From a virus: a stretch of DNA of 52,856 bases. The DNA lies in IMG/VR virus record IMGVR_UViG_3300028399_000002, positions 1-52,856 of that record. One strand, 5' to 3'. Below the pieces are notes generated by a model, which was given only the letters and a program-made list of their open reading frames with translations, searched no databases and was not told the origin of the DNA. This document shows, piece after piece, positions 39,341-49,389 of this stretch. The number at the start of each line of letters is the position of its first letter. Position 1 is the first letter of the stretch. A program made the position numbers and the translations under genes.

Positions 39341-39586
39341 TTGGCAAGAGTTAAGGTTATTGATCCTGGTTGTGGGCATATAAGATTTATAATATCTCAT
39401 AACGGTGAAAATCGGGAAGTTCTTACTACGAAAGCTGAAGTAGAAAGTTTTATAAGTGATATGGATATTGTAATAGATATGATTTTGAAAAATCTTGGTG
39501 TTTTTGTCCGTCTTGCTAAAAAGAGTGGTGTTTCAAACTGGAGCGATCTTAAAACATTGATTGAGGGGAAGGAGTTTAAGGTCTAA
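39341..39586 (+). CDS. Small virion-region protein
   Basis: TTG start with GGAGG 5 nt upstream. The 81 residues show a beta hairpin (HIRFIISHNGENREVLTTK) and helices (ISDMDIVIDMILKNLGVFVR). No family recognised. Confidence 0.55.
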   Translation: MARVKVIDPGCGHIRFIISHNGENREVLTTKAEVESFISDMDIVIDMILKNLGVFVRLAKKSGVSNWSDLKTLIEGKEFKV

Positions 39587-40648
39587 ATGGCATTACAGGG
39601 TATCGGCGGTTACACACAGTGGCCGTCTAATTTATACTTCACGCGAGATTTGAGTTTTCTCACACTGGATGCCGCTGGGGAAATACTTGCAGCCATTTTT
39701 CAGGTGCCTGAATCTAAAACTATAACCCACATATGTTTTCGCACGAGTGCGGTAGCTATATCTGCAACTTTGCGTGTAGGTCTTGAAACTACTAACAATG
39801 ACGGTACTCCGACTGGTACTCAATACGGAGGGTCATCTCCTGGTACGCTTGCGTCCCCAGCTTCAGGCACATGGTACGAGGTGCCGTTGAGTGTAAGCGC
39901 ATCAGCTACTCGGCCTGACTGGGTCGCTGCTGTTTTTCAATTTGATTCTACTGCTGGAGATGTTGATATCTCATGTGCCACAGGGCAATATCATTATGGT
40001 TGTGGTGTGCCTTTTTCTCTACATTATGATACTACTGCATGGGCTCAATATGATCGTACTGTTGTTATGGCATTAAAATGTTCTGATGGTACATATATTG
40101 TTCCACCACGTTACACTCCGATGTCCAGTGCTTTGTTTGCGGGTTTTAGTCTTGATTCTTCTCCGGACGAAGGTGGTTTGAGAATATACTCACCCGCACC
40201 TATGAGAGTTGAAGGTTGGTGGTTTTATGGCAGAGAAACTACGACCTCGCATGAATTTGATGTAAATCTGTATGACAGCAGTTCAGTGTCTTTGCGGTCT
40301 GCATCTGTAGGCAATAGAGCAGGCTCAACAGCAAACTATGAAATGGTCTTTTATTTTGGTTTGTTTGATTCTTCATACGATATTCAGGCGAACACAGAGT
40401 ATTTTTTAGCGGTTAAGGGAACTGTTAATACGTATAAAACGCCATTACATGTACTAACATTTCCTAACGCCAGCATTATGAGCAAAATGCCTGGTGCTGG
40501 GAATTTGTATTATGTTTACCGTACAGACGGTGGGGCTTGGACAGCCGACACGTTATCTCTGCCGAGAATGGGACTGCTCGTCTCCGCCCTCGATGACGGC
40601 GCTGGTGGTGGAGGTGGCGGCGGATCAAGTGTAATTATGGGGGATTAA
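39587..40648 (+). CDS. Tail fibre or adhesin-like protein
   Basis: The 353-residue protein consists of beta-sandwich-like segments (about 40-135 and 190-320), with WYEVPLSVSASA and YDIQANTEYFLAVKG, and ends in a glycine run (GAGGGGGGGSS). Glycine-rich ends are seen in phage adhesins. It precedes the tailspike gene and is a candidate receptor-binding protein. Confidence 0.55.
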   Translation: MALQGIGGYTQWPSNLYFTRDLSFLTLDAAGEILAAIFQVPESKTITHICFRTSAVAISATLRVGLETTNNDGTPTGTQYGGSSPGTLASPASGTWYEVPLSVSASATRPDWVAAVFQFDSTAGDVDISCATGQYHYGCGVPFSLHYDTTAWAQYDRTVVMALKCSDGTYIVPPRYTPMSSALFAGFSLDSSPDEGGLRIYSPAPMRVEGWWFYGRETTTSHEFDVNLYDSSSVSLRSASVGNRAGSTANYEMVFYFGLFDSSYDIQANTEYFLAVKGTVNTYKTPLHVLTFPNASIMSKMPGAGNLYYVYRTDGGAWTADTLSLPRMGLLVSALDDGAGGGGGGGSSVIMGD

Positions 40649-40649
40649 T

Positions 40650-42893
40650 ATGGCTCGATATCCATATAGAGGACATACAAAGACTGGTAATGGTAAGGTG
40701 ATAACTTCCGCAACTGTATCTGTTTACCTTGCGGGGACTGATACGGCTGCGAATGTATATACAAGTGAGACTGGCGGGTCTCCAGTAAACTCTGTTACCA
40801 GTGATTCTACTACTGGGTACTTTATCTTTTGGGTGGACGAGGCTTCATATTCACTCAATCAAAAGTTCAAGATAAAGATTTCAAAGTCAAATTTCAGGAC
40901 TCAGACTTACGACAATATACAGATTTATCCAAAAGTTCAGAGTAACTATTACTATGTAGATTACAATGAATCTGACCAGGGTGCTGCTGGTAGCGGATAC
41001 TCGGTAAAGGATATTGTTGACAGTGTTGGAAGTACAAATGCTGTTATGGTCTTCCGCAACAATTCTGGATCAGCGACTACGACATATACTTTCTCTACCA
41101 ATGAAACTATCCCTGCAAACATAAAGGTTGTGGTTGAGCCTGGTGCCTTACTTTCTCCGGCTGCCGGAGTTACTTTAACAATTGCTGGGCCGCTTGATGC
41201 TCCAATAATGCAGATTTTCTCTGGTAGTGGAACGATAGCTTTCACTGCGGGACACCTTACTGAACTATATCCTAATTGGTGGGGTTTTGATGTAAGTGCT
41301 TCAGCTTCTACAAACGATACTGCGTTTACTGCATGTTTGAATGCTGCCTTATCTGCTGGTATAGATATAAAGCTGACTGCGGGAACCTTTTCCCTTAATC
41401 CTATAAAATATACTTTTACAGATAGCACTACACAACCTGGTATTCGTATAGAAGGTCAGGGCTCTGCAATGACGATGGATACAAACCGTGCTAAAACTTT
41501 GCTCGATTTTAGTGGACTCTCTGATACTGGTTCTGATGTTGCTATCGAGTTTGAGACTACTGGTACGGGTTCTCTTGTAGGAATGACTTTTAAGAATCTT
41601 TCCTTGCGGGGACCAGGTAACGTTGCGGCAAACACTACAAAAGGAATTTATGTTAACGCTGATATTAGTACAGGCAAGTCTGGTGGTCTTAATTGGAATT
41701 TTGAGAATGTTGGATTAACGAATTTCAATACTGGACTGCATATTACTGGAGCTAATAACTTTACAATTTCTTCTAAGAAACTGAATTTCCAGAATTGTGA
41801 AACTGGATTGCATATCGATAATCTGAGCAATATAGGTAGTTGGATCGATTGTGACTTTGCAAATACTACCTATGGGGTAATACTTGATAAGGCCAGTAAC
41901 CAGACATTCATTAATCCAAGATTTGAAGATGTTACTCATGGCATGATTGTTGATGGTACTAATGGCTACTCTTTTGGAGTTACTGTTATCAATCCGTACT
42001 TCGAGCCTACAATTTCTGGCGACGGTTTTCGTCTTGGTTATGATAAAGCTGGTAACAAGACCTCAAGTGGTGCCGTTAACTTTACTATCATAGGTGGCCG
42101 TGGAGATAGGTCAGACTTTACTGGAGTACCTATTAGGACAAATAACAGTAACACTATACATATACACAACTTTAGGCCAGTTGAATATGCTGATCAGTAC
42201 GTAAAAAATGGTGGGACTGTTTACTTCTGTATTGCTGATCATACTTCGAGTGCTTCTGATGAGCCTGGTGTTGGTGCAAACTGGGCTAACTACTGGGAGG
42301 CTATAACTGATGGTAATACGACTGCTGCTCCCGATTGGGTAAGTGGTAAGTCTTATAAACAGAATGATATTTACGGAGGCTTACCGAATAGTTTTGTAGT
42401 TAGTGGTAAACTTGGAGCTTCAAATGCTGTACATTTTGGAGATGGCGGCAAGCTCTATTCTCTAAGAAATATATACAGTACAGTTGTATCAGTGAACAAA
42501 GGTGGTACTAATCAGGCTATAACCACTGGTACTTGGACTAAGGTAACATGGAACACAGAAGATTTTGATACTGATAATCTGTTTGCTTCAGATCGCTTTA
42601 CTCCAACGCAAGAAGGTTATTATTTAATAGAGTATCATGTTCAGTGGCAAAGTTCTGTTGATCAGAAAAGACATTTTATTTCTGTGTATGATAAGAACGG
42701 TGTTGCTATAAAATCATCTTCTTTTCTGTCAAGTAGTACAGATGCTTATCAAGATAACCATCTTGCTGTTATTGTATATGCGGATGGTTCTACTGACTAC
42801 TTTGAATTTTATGCAAGACAAGATACTGGTGGTACTGTAAATATAAGTGGTGCTGCGGAAGAAACTTATTTAACTATAACGAGGGTAGGATAA
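40650..42893 (+). CDS. Tailspike-like protein with beta-helix
   Basis: The 747-residue protein has an N-terminal module (about 1-100: GKVITSATVSVYLAGTDTAANVYT), a pectate-lyase-like beta-helix (about 190-500) with LYPNWWGFDVSASASTNDTAF, the usual entry motif of phage tailspikes, and repeated short strands (FTISSKKLNFQNCETGLHI). A C-terminal C1q/TNF-like jelly roll (about 610-747: FTPTQEGYYLIEYHVQW, FISVYDKNGVAI) may mediate trimerisation or binding. It would bind or cleave a surface polysaccharide. Confidence 0.8.
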   Translation: MARYPYRGHTKTGNGKVITSATVSVYLAGTDTAANVYTSETGGSPVNSVTSDSTTGYFIFWVDEASYSLNQKFKIKISKSNFRTQTYDNIQIYPKVQSNYYYVDYNESDQGAAGSGYSVKDIVDSVGSTNAVMVFRNNSGSATTTYTFSTNETIPANIKVVVEPGALLSPAAGVTLTIAGPLDAPIMQIFSGSGTIAFTAGHLTELYPNWWGFDVSASASTNDTAFTACLNAALSAGIDIKLTAGTFSLNPIKYTFTDSTTQPGIRIEGQGSAMTMDTNRAKTLLDFSGLSDTGSDVAIEFETTGTGSLVGMTFKNLSLRGPGNVAANTTKGIYVNADISTGKSGGLNWNFENVGLTNFNTGLHITGANNFTISSKKLNFQNCETGLHIDNLSNIGSWIDCDFANTTYGVILDKASNQTFINPRFEDVTHGMIVDGTNGYSFGVTVINPYFEPTISGDGFRLGYDKAGNKTSSGAVNFTIIGGRGDRSDFTGVPIRTNNSNTIHIHNFRPVEYADQYVKNGGTVYFCIADHTSSASDEPGVGANWANYWEAITDGNTTAAPDWVSGKSYKQNDIYGGLPNSFVVSGKLGASNAVHFGDGGKLYSLRNIYSTVVSVNKGGTNQAITTGTWTKVTWNTEDFDTDNLFASDRFTPTQEGYYLIEYHVQWQSSVDQKRHFISVYDKNGVAIKSSSFLSSSTDAYQDNHLAVIVYADGSTDYFEFYARQDTGGTVNISGAAEETYLTITRVG

Positions 42894-43258
42894 TGGATTT
42901 AGGTAAAGCTTTATTATACCTTTTCCCTGAGGCTAAACCTGGCGTAGACTATGTTCTTCAGGATGATAGTGATGGGAAAGGACCTTATATAAAGGAATGG
43001 AATCTTCCGGACCCTATTCCCGATAAGCCAACATTGGTAGATGCTGAAAAGCAGTATGATTTGCAAATAAAGGCTAATACCTATAAGAAGAAAAGAAAGA
43101 AAGAGTATCCCAGTATAGGAGATCAGCTTGATGTTTTATGGAGTGTATTGGATTCTGCTGGTATCGTTGCGGCAGACCCCACAAAACCTAAAGATACTCC
43201 AGAGGGGATGTTGGCTTTTATAAAATCTATTAAGGCAAAGTACCCGAAGAATGGTTAA
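42893..43258 (+). CDS. Tail-fibre-associated small protein
   Basis: The 121 residues contain YPSIGDQLDVLWSVLD near residue 75-90, a motif found in small phage proteins downstream of tail fibre genes. The start overlaps the tailspike stop (ATGG/TAATGG) and the end overlaps terL by 8 nt. Confidence 0.6.
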   Translation: MDLGKALLYLFPEAKPGVDYVLQDDSDGKGPYIKEWNLPDPIPDKPTLVDAEKQYDLQIKANTYKKKRKKEYPSIGDQLDVLWSVLDSAGIVAADPTKPKDTPEGMLAFIKSIKAKYPKNG

Positions 43259-46200
43259 TAATGCTAAAATAGTTAATCAGCTGAACGCTTTTACCAATAT
43301 GTTCAAGTTCAAGTCAACTTGGGCATTCAAGAAGCTGATTACTTCACCAAGTAAGAAGATAGGTATCTTCTCCGGAAATCAAATGGGTAAATGCCTGTTT
43401 TTAAAGGAGAAATTGCTCACTGACTCAGGTTTGGTAGAAGCTGGAAAACTGAAAGGTCCCTCTTTGGGCGGCGAGACACTTGCAAATACTGTTTTTGAAG
43501 ATGATGTTTATGAAGTAACTTTTCAGACTGGCATAAAGATAAAATGTAATCTCGAACACCCGTTTTGGTGGAAGCCTTACAAAACAAAAAGAGGAGGAGA
43601 ATGGCGGTCTCTCAAAAGTATACAAGAGCATAAAATATCTACGCACGGTTCTAAGTATGGTTATGTTTACTTTGCGGATGCCTCAGAATTTAACTTAGTT
43701 GAAAATGAGCTGGTTGCTCCGAAACTTTTGGGCTATCTTTGTTCAGATGGTTATATTTCTTCTAATACGAGACAAGGTTTAAAGTTTACTAATAACAATG
43801 AAACTTTTCTTAAAGAAGTAGAAAATCTTGCTAAGGAATATTTTAATGGAATAGAGTGTAAAAGATATAAGAAAGGTAAAGGTTATGATGTGCTTTTTGT
43901 AGCTAACCATTGTAAAGGAAGTAATGCATTAAAAAATTATGTGCGAAGCTTAGAAATAAATAAAAATTCTTTTGGCAGTATTCTTGCTGGAAGGAGAGAG
44001 GATTTAAAAGAATTTGTAAAAGGTTTCTTCAATGGTGATGGGTATCTATTGATTAGGCGTAGGAAGAAAGGCTGGGGTAAACTTCCGCACATTGAAGTTG
44101 GCTTTTGTGTTGGTCCCAGCGAGAACAAGGCCTATGAACTTCAATACATACTTTGGAAACTTGGTATTTTTTCGTACGTATGTGCTGAAGAGTTTAAAAA
44201 GGCAAAGAACACTTTTTATCGAGTAAAAATTAATTCTTTTGATGTGCCAAGAATACTTGAGTTTTTAGAGGATACTAAGTACCCTGAAAAGTTTAAAGAA
44301 GCGAAGGAGATACTCAAGAAGAATCCTAATAAAAGAAATGAAAATAGAAATTGGGTATCTATAAAAAGTATCGAGTATGTTGGTAGGAAGAAAGTTGCTG
44401 GTATAACTACAAGTAGTGGAGAGCTCATCTCATATTGCGGCATGAAGACTCACAATACTTGTAGTGTTGCCTATCAGTATGTTCTTAGGATTCTCGGTCT
44501 GCATCCTGTACCGGAAAAGAATGTTGTTTACTTTGAATGTATTAACGGCCACACTTTTCAGCCGTTGGTTGCAATGAAGCTTGAGAAATGTGACAAATGC
44601 GGTGAGCCTCTTGCGTTACATGAAAGGTCCAGTAGAGTTTTTAGGTTTGCTTCTCAAACTCTACCTGGGCAAAGTAAGAATGTAAGTGATTCCGGTGAAA
44701 GTGCGGAAATCAAAAATACTCAGTATCCTGAATTTAAAAAGTGGCTCCCGAAGATGTTGATAAAAGACGATATTACAATTCGTAATACATCAATGATAAT
44801 CAAGGACATATTTAATGGTCCAGACATTATTGTTGAATTTGTGTCGTATAACCAAACTGTTCAGGGTACTGCTGGAGTTCAGCGTTGTGTGGCAAAGGAT
44901 CAAAGAGTTTTAAAGTCGAATGGTGTTTGGACTAAAATTCAAGATATAAAACCTGGTGATGAGTTAATTTGTGAAGCTCTCGGGGGTTACGGGAAGAGAC
45001 AAAGGGTAAATAAGGTAAAAAAAGCAGGACTTACTGGTATAAAGGATGTTTACAGGTTTAATTGCCAGAAAGGTATTTCTTTTGAAGTTACTTTAGATCA
45101 TCCAATCATGGTTCCAGGTAATGGCTCTGCTAAGTATAAGCTTGCTGGCGATTTAAAAGTTGGGGATTATGTGACTTGCAAACTGAGTGATATAGAGGGT
45201 GAAGATACTCTCGAAGATTGGAAGGTTGCTTTGCTTGGTTTATATCTCGGTGATGGTAGTAGTGCTTCAAAGAAATATGTAAAAATAACTAATAGTAACA
45301 AGGAATTAATTCAGTCTTTGGAAAGTGTTCTACCGGATTATTTGTATCTGAGAAAAGTTGAGATTGGCAATCATGTTCCAGATTACTATATCTCAAGTAA
45401 AACTGTTAGAAAGAATGAGGTTAAAGACTTTTTAGTATCCTTAGGTTTATGGGGTAAGACGGCTTGTGACAAGTTTGTACCGGATGAAATATTTAAGCAG
45501 TCAAGAAGTAAGATAGCTCTCTTTTTAAGGTATCTTTTTGCTGCGGATGGTTGGGCGAGTGGTCATACTATAGGTTACTGTTCGACTTCTGAGAGGCTTT
45601 GTCAAGATGTTTTTCTTTTGCTTCGCAGGCTTGGTATAAGAAGTAGTATAACTAAGAAAACTTTTTGTAATGGTTGGAGTACACAATGGTGGGTTACAAT
45701 TAATGCTTCGCGCGATGTGCTTACTTTCATAGATAAAGTTGGTATAGAAGGTAAAGACTTGGTTAAGGTAAAGGATGAAGCTACGCGTAGGTTTAATGTA
45801 AGAAACAAGAAGTCTTTGGGTAGTAACAATCTTCCCCAAAAGGTAAAGATAAAATCCATAGAGTATGTAGGTAAGAAAGAAGTTTATGACATTATGATGG
45901 AGACTGGCGGTTGGGATGAACGTGTAAAAAACGGGATAAAGAAGCAGAGAGGTGTTGCCAGAAGCCCGCGAAATAACTTTCTAATTCAAGGTGGAGTTGT
46001 TGTTCACAACTGCTCGATCTGGCTCGATGAAGAAGCCCCGTATGATTTTTATGAAGAGCAGCTCCCCAGACTTATTGCAGAAAACGGTGATATGATATTT
46101 ACCCTTACTCCAGCAAGTTATATAAGCTGGATGCATGATTATATTTTTGATAAGGCTAAGATATACTATAGGACTCAAGCTGTTTGTGATTTTCTAAAGA

Positions 46201-47144
46201 AGTACGAGAATAGGGATGTTAAGCGAATTGAGGTTACTGACAATCCTCATGACATAGTAGTAATACAAGCGGCTACTGATGACAACCCTGTTCTTGATAA
46301 GAATGCGATAGAGTCTCAATTTGAGACTATTGATGATACTGATGTACTTGCTATTCGTCGTTATGGGATATTCAAGCAGGTATCTGGTAGGATTTACAAG
46401 GATTTTGAAGCTGTTCATGTTATTGATGGCGATAAGTATTTTCCGGAGGGTATACCACACCATTACCTATTTGCTCGCGGGGTCGACTATCATCCTCAGA
46501 CTCCATGGGCTATAGGTATGATAGCTTTGTCTCCGACAAATGAAGCTTTTATTTTCGGTGATCTTGAGATATCGCCGGAAAGGTATACGGTTGCTGAAAT
46601 TATGGCTGAAGTTGCGAGACTCGGAGGTGATTATAAGTTTAAGTTTAATAAAATTGATCCGCTTGCGGAAGCGAATAAGAAAGACGGAGTTACTGTACTT
46701 GAAGACATAAACAGGATTTTTTATGAATATTCAAGAGAAGGTCTTTGCTACGGTGCTTATTGGTCAACGTGGGATACAAAAGGTGAAAGAGGTAGAGATG
46801 AGATACGTAAAAGATTGAAGAATGCGAAGCGTTGCGGTAAACCTTTCAATAACAAAGTTGTAGTTGATGGTAAGGAAGAATACCTTCCTACTCTTTGGGT
46901 TTTCTCTAAATGTAGACATGCTATAAAAAGTATGAAATTGTGGCGATGGGAAGAGTGGGGTGACTCAAAAGCTATTGTCACGAAAGATAAGAAAAATAAG
47001 CCTGAACAGAAATGGTCTCATATGAATATGGTATGGGAAGCAATATTTAAAGAACGAGGCTTTGTTCCGCCGAGGGTCAGAAATCCTTTTGAGATGAATA
47101 GGTACAGAAAGAAAAATCCAGGTTATTTTAAAGGGCGTAGGTAA
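43251..47144 (+). CDS. terL: Terminase large subunit, interrupted by two inteins
   Basis: The 1297-residue precursor gives a 567-residue terminase after removal of residues 48-402 and 546-920. The joined protein reads GNQMGK-T (Walker A) and VQR-CSIWLDEEAP (Walker B, with catalytic Glu), then FTLTPAS (coupling motif) and the RuvC-like nuclease start FARGVDYHPQTPWAIG. Between Walker A and B lies a zinc ribbon (ECINGH...KCDKCGEP). The motor pumps DNA into the prohead and cuts the concatemer. Both inteins must splice, as they separate catalytic motifs. Confidence 0.95.
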   Translation: MVNNAKIVNQLNAFTNMFKFKSTWAFKKLITSPSKKIGIFSGNQMGKCLFLKEKLLTDSGLVEAGKLKGPSLGGETLANTVFEDDVYEVTFQTGIKIKCNLEHPFWWKPYKTKRGGEWRSLKSIQEHKISTHGSKYGYVYFADASEFNLVENELVAPKLLGYLCSDGYISSNTRQGLKFTNNNETFLKEVENLAKEYFNGIECKRYKKGKGYDVLFVANHCKGSNALKNYVRSLEINKNSFGSILAGRREDLKEFVKGFFNGDGYLLIRRRKKGWGKLPHIEVGFCVGPSENKAYELQYILWKLGIFSYVCAEEFKKAKNTFYRVKINSFDVPRILEFLEDTKYPEKFKEAKEILKKNPNKRNENRNWVSIKSIEYVGRKKVAGITTSSGELISYCGMKTHNTCSVAYQYVLRILGLHPVPEKNVVYFECINGHTFQPLVAMKLEKCDKCGEPLALHERSSRVFRFASQTLPGQSKNVSDSGESAEIKNTQYPEFKKWLPKMLIKDDITIRNTSMIIKDIFNGPDIIVEFVSYNQTVQGTAGVQRCVAKDQRVLKSNGVWTKIQDIKPGDELICEALGGYGKRQRVNKVKKAGLTGIKDVYRFNCQKGISFEVTLDHPIMVPGNGSAKYKLAGDLKVGDYVTCKLSDIEGEDTLEDWKVALLGLYLGDGSSASKKYVKITNSNKELIQSLESVLPDYLYLRKVEIGNHVPDYYISSKTVRKNEVKDFLVSLGLWGKTACDKFVPDEIFKQSRSKIALFLRYLFAADGWASGHTIGYCSTSERLCQDVFLLLRRLGIRSSITKKTFCNGWSTQWWVTINASRDVLTFIDKVGIEGKDLVKVKDEATRRFNVRNKKSLGSNNLPQKVKIKSIEYVGKKEVYDIMMETGGWDERVKNGIKKQRGVARSPRNNFLIQGGVVVHNCSIWLDEEAPYDFYEEQLPRLIAENGDMIFTLTPASYISWMHDYIFDKAKIYYRTQAVCDFLKKYENRDVKRIEVTDNPHDIVVIQAATDDNPVLDKNAIESQFETIDDTDVLAIRRYGIFKQVSGRIYKDFEAVHVIDGDKYFPEGIPHHYLFARGVDYHPQTPWAIGMIALSPTNEAFIFGDLEISPERYTVAEIMAEVARLGGDYKFKFNKIDPLAEANKKDGVTVLEDINRIFYEYSREGLCYGAYWSTWDTKGERGRDEIRKRLKNAKRCGKPFNNKVVVDGKEEYLPTLWVFSKCRHAIKSMKLWRWEEWGDSKAIVTKDKKNKPEQKWSHMNMVWEAIFKERGFVPPRVRNPFEMNRYRKKNPGYFKGRR
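43392..44456 (+). mobile_element. Intein 1 in TerL (Walker A), with LAGLIDADG endonuclease
   Basis: It spans 355 residues from Cys48 (GNQMGK|CLFLKEK) to Asn402 (KTHN|T), with Thr as the +1 residue. Block A is at the start, block B is CNLEHPFWW with His, the LAGLIDADG motifs are LLGYLCSDGYIS and FVKGFFNGDGYLL, and the C-terminal His-Asn is intact. The removal restores GNQMGKT. All splicing residues are present, so it should be active. Confidence 0.95.
44886..46010 (+). mobile_element. Intein 2 in TerL (before Walker B), with LAGLIDADG endonuclease
   Basis: It spans 375 residues from Cys546 (GVQR|CVAKDQ) to Asn920 (VVHN|C), with Cys as the +1 residue. Block B is VTLDHPIMV, the endonuclease motifs are LLGLYLGDGSS and FLRYLFAADGWAS, and block F is VYDIMMETGG. 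The removal restores VQRCSIWLDEEAP. A long insertion between block F and the end (WDERVKNGIKKQRGVARSPR) is unusual. Confidence 0.95.
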
Positions 47145-49081
47145 TGGCTGAGAAAGTAGAAAATGTTTTAGAAAATATTTTGATAACTGGTGAGCTTGCT
47201 GTTGCTAAACAGAATAAGAAGCAAGAGACGCGGGATTTTGAGGACTATGTAAACCTGATAGACTCTATTCGTGAGCCTAAAGACTATGACTGGATGTCGG
47301 ATATCAGGTTGCCGGAATTCATTTCACACATGCTTACGCAGTCCTCTATTGATGCGCAATATTTTGCTACGCGAGACTTTGTCGAAGTTTATGTACAGGA
47401 TGAGTCTGACGAGGCTCTCGCTGCAGCTAATGCTGCGAAAGAGTGTATTAACCGCACTTTAAATCAAAAGGAGCTTTATCACTTTCTTAAATTTATACGT
47501 GCTAAATACTTGAATAGGCTTTGTGGTCATGTCTATGCTCTTTGCAAATGGAAACAGAGGACTGCTAAGCGTGTTGTTGATTATAGGGAAGTTGAAGTAG
47601 AGCTTGACGTAGACGAAAATGGTGAGCCTATTGTAAGCGATAATCAGATTCCTGCTGTTGAAATACGTAGAGAGCCTATTTACGATGAAGTTCCAATTGT
47701 AGACAGATTTGATTACGACATTCTTGATCCAAGGAATGTTTTTACTGATAACAGCTATGTCTACAGTATGCAGGATAAAAAGTATGTCTGGATAAGATCG
47801 GAGCGCAGTTATAGGGAGCTTCTTGCTGAGCAGGAGGCTATGAATTATGTAAATCTTGATAAGGTAAAAGAGCTTGGTGCTCCAGAAGAGACAGAAACAT
47901 CTAAAGAAACTTACAATTCTGATAGGAATCAGGCTGGTAGGCATGAAAAGAATTCTGAAGATGTGGATAAGCCTTTTGATGTATATACCCGTTTTGGCAA
48001 GTTTTGGGCAATTGTACTTGAAAGAGACGAGGAAGGAAATCCTACGGTAGCTATACCTGGTATTGATGAGGAGGGTGAGCCTCTTGATAAAGCTGAATTT
48101 ATTGAAATGATTATTACATATGTTGTAAAGGATAACTCCTCAGTCTTAATTAGGTTTCAGCCAACACCTTATATTGATGCTACCGGCAAACCATATAGGC
48201 CAATAATTAGAGGTCTATGCTATGTGCATCCTGTAGATGATGGTGGTGCTGGTGATGGTAAGTATTTGCGGGAACTTCAACTTGCTCTTGATGACACATT
48301 TAATATAAGTAATGACAGGGTGATGCTTGCTACTCTGCCGACAATGATCACCCGTAAGTACAAATACGATGATGAAGATGATGTTTACATAGAGCCTGGT
48401 CATACTATCAGTACGGAGAATCCGAAGGAAGATATCAACTGGCTTGAGTTAAGTGACAATATTCAGGGTGCGATGCTTCAGATATCAATGTTGCGGAATA
48501 TGATGCAGCAGGTTGATTCTGTATATCCAACAACTATGGGAGATGTTCCAGGACTTGCCAGTACGACTGCTACGGCTGTTGTTGGTGCCGAGAATCGTTC
48601 TAATGCACGTAGTGCCTTCAAGATGTTGACTTTTGAAAATACATTCTTGACTGACTTCTATTGGATGATTCTCCAGATGACTGCTCGCTTTGCTTTGCCT
48701 GAGACTGGTTATAAATTGATGGGTGAAAAGGTTTATGATTTTGATCCGAGCCTTGATTATTATTACAAGCCTGTAAGTCAGACGATAGAATCAGAACAGT
48801 CTAAAGCAGTGAAGATTCAAATGTGGACACAGATATTGAGTTATGTGGTAAGCTTGCAGCATCCTGATACTGTTAAAATTGTTAATTATATACTTTCAAA
48901 GATTTTTGAATACATGGGTGATGAGTTTGTGAACTTTGGTAATAATCTTTTAAATCCTGCTGTGCCTGTGGAGATGGGTGGTGGACAAGGAGGTTGGCCT
49001 GAGAATGCTCAAGGAATTCCGGCGACTAATCAGAGTGGAGTTCCTCAGAGTCCACAGGAACAGTTAGTTAGGGGTATGTAA
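47144..49081 (+). CDS. Portal protein
   Basis: The 645-residue protein directly follows terL. Features that fit a portal: a conserved N-terminal PKDYDWMSDIRLPEFISHMLTQSS split in short motifs, DRFDYDILDPRNVF, the central ELQLALDDTFNISNDRVML helix and a C-terminal stretch rich in Gly, Pro and Gln. This is the large (P22-like/polyvalent) portal type found in short-tailed phages. It forms the dodecameric DNA channel at one capsid vertex. Confidence 0.85.
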   Translation: MAEKVENVLENILITGELAVAKQNKKQETRDFEDYVNLIDSIREPKDYDWMSDIRLPEFISHMLTQSSIDAQYFATRDFVEVYVQDESDEALAAANAAKECINRTLNQKELYHFLKFIRAKYLNRLCGHVYALCKWKQRTAKRVVDYREVEVELDVDENGEPIVSDNQIPAVEIRREPIYDEVPIVDRFDYDILDPRNVFTDNSYVYSMQDKKYVWIRSERSYRELLAEQEAMNYVNLDKVKELGAPEETETSKETYNSDRNQAGRHEKNSEDVDKPFDVYTRFGKFWAIVLERDEEGNPTVAIPGIDEEGEPLDKAEFIEMIITYVVKDNSSVLIRFQPTPYIDATGKPYRPIIRGLCYVHPVDDGGAGDGKYLRELQLALDDTFNISNDRVMLATLPTMITRKYKYDDEDDVYIEPGHTISTENPKEDINWLELSDNIQGAMLQISMLRNMMQQVDSVYPTTMGDVPGLASTTATAVVGAENRSNARSAFKMLTFENTFLTDFYWMILQMTARFALPETGYKLMGEKVYDFDPSLDYYYKPVSQTIESEQSKAVKIQMWTQILSYVVSLQHPDTVKIVNYILSKIFEYMGDEFVNFGNNLLNPAVPVEMGGGQGGWPENAQGIPATNQSGVPQSPQEQLVRGM

Positions 49082-49386
49082 TGATAACGGAACTTGAACC
49101 TAATATAATTGAGCGTCTTCTCAAAGATGCAAAACGAGGGCATAAAATTTTACAGATACTTGGCAAGCAGATGAAGTTTGCCAAAGCTCTTGATTCTGAA
49201 ATAGGTAAAGAACTTTTAAAAGATTTGTTGGTGATGTATGAAGTCAGGTTTGAAAAAATAGTTAACGAAACTGCGAACAACAAAGACTTAGCGGAATTTA
49301 GAATTTGTCGGGAACTTCTGGAAGTGTGGGCTAACCGTATTTCCAATTTTCTCGATAATATAAAACAACTAAAAGATAGGAGGTAA
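49081..49386 (+). CDS. Small helical head-region protein
   Basis: The 101-residue protein is all helical (IIERLLKDAKRGHKILQILG, FLDNIKQLKDRR). The start overlaps the portal stop (TAATG). It may be a scaffold helper or head completion factor; by position only. Confidence 0.55.
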   Translation: MITELEPNIIERLLKDAKRGHKILQILGKQMKFAKALDSEIGKELLKDLLVMYEVRFEKIVNETANNKDLAEFRICRELLEVWANRISNFLDNIKQLKDRR

Positions 49387-49389
49387 CTT

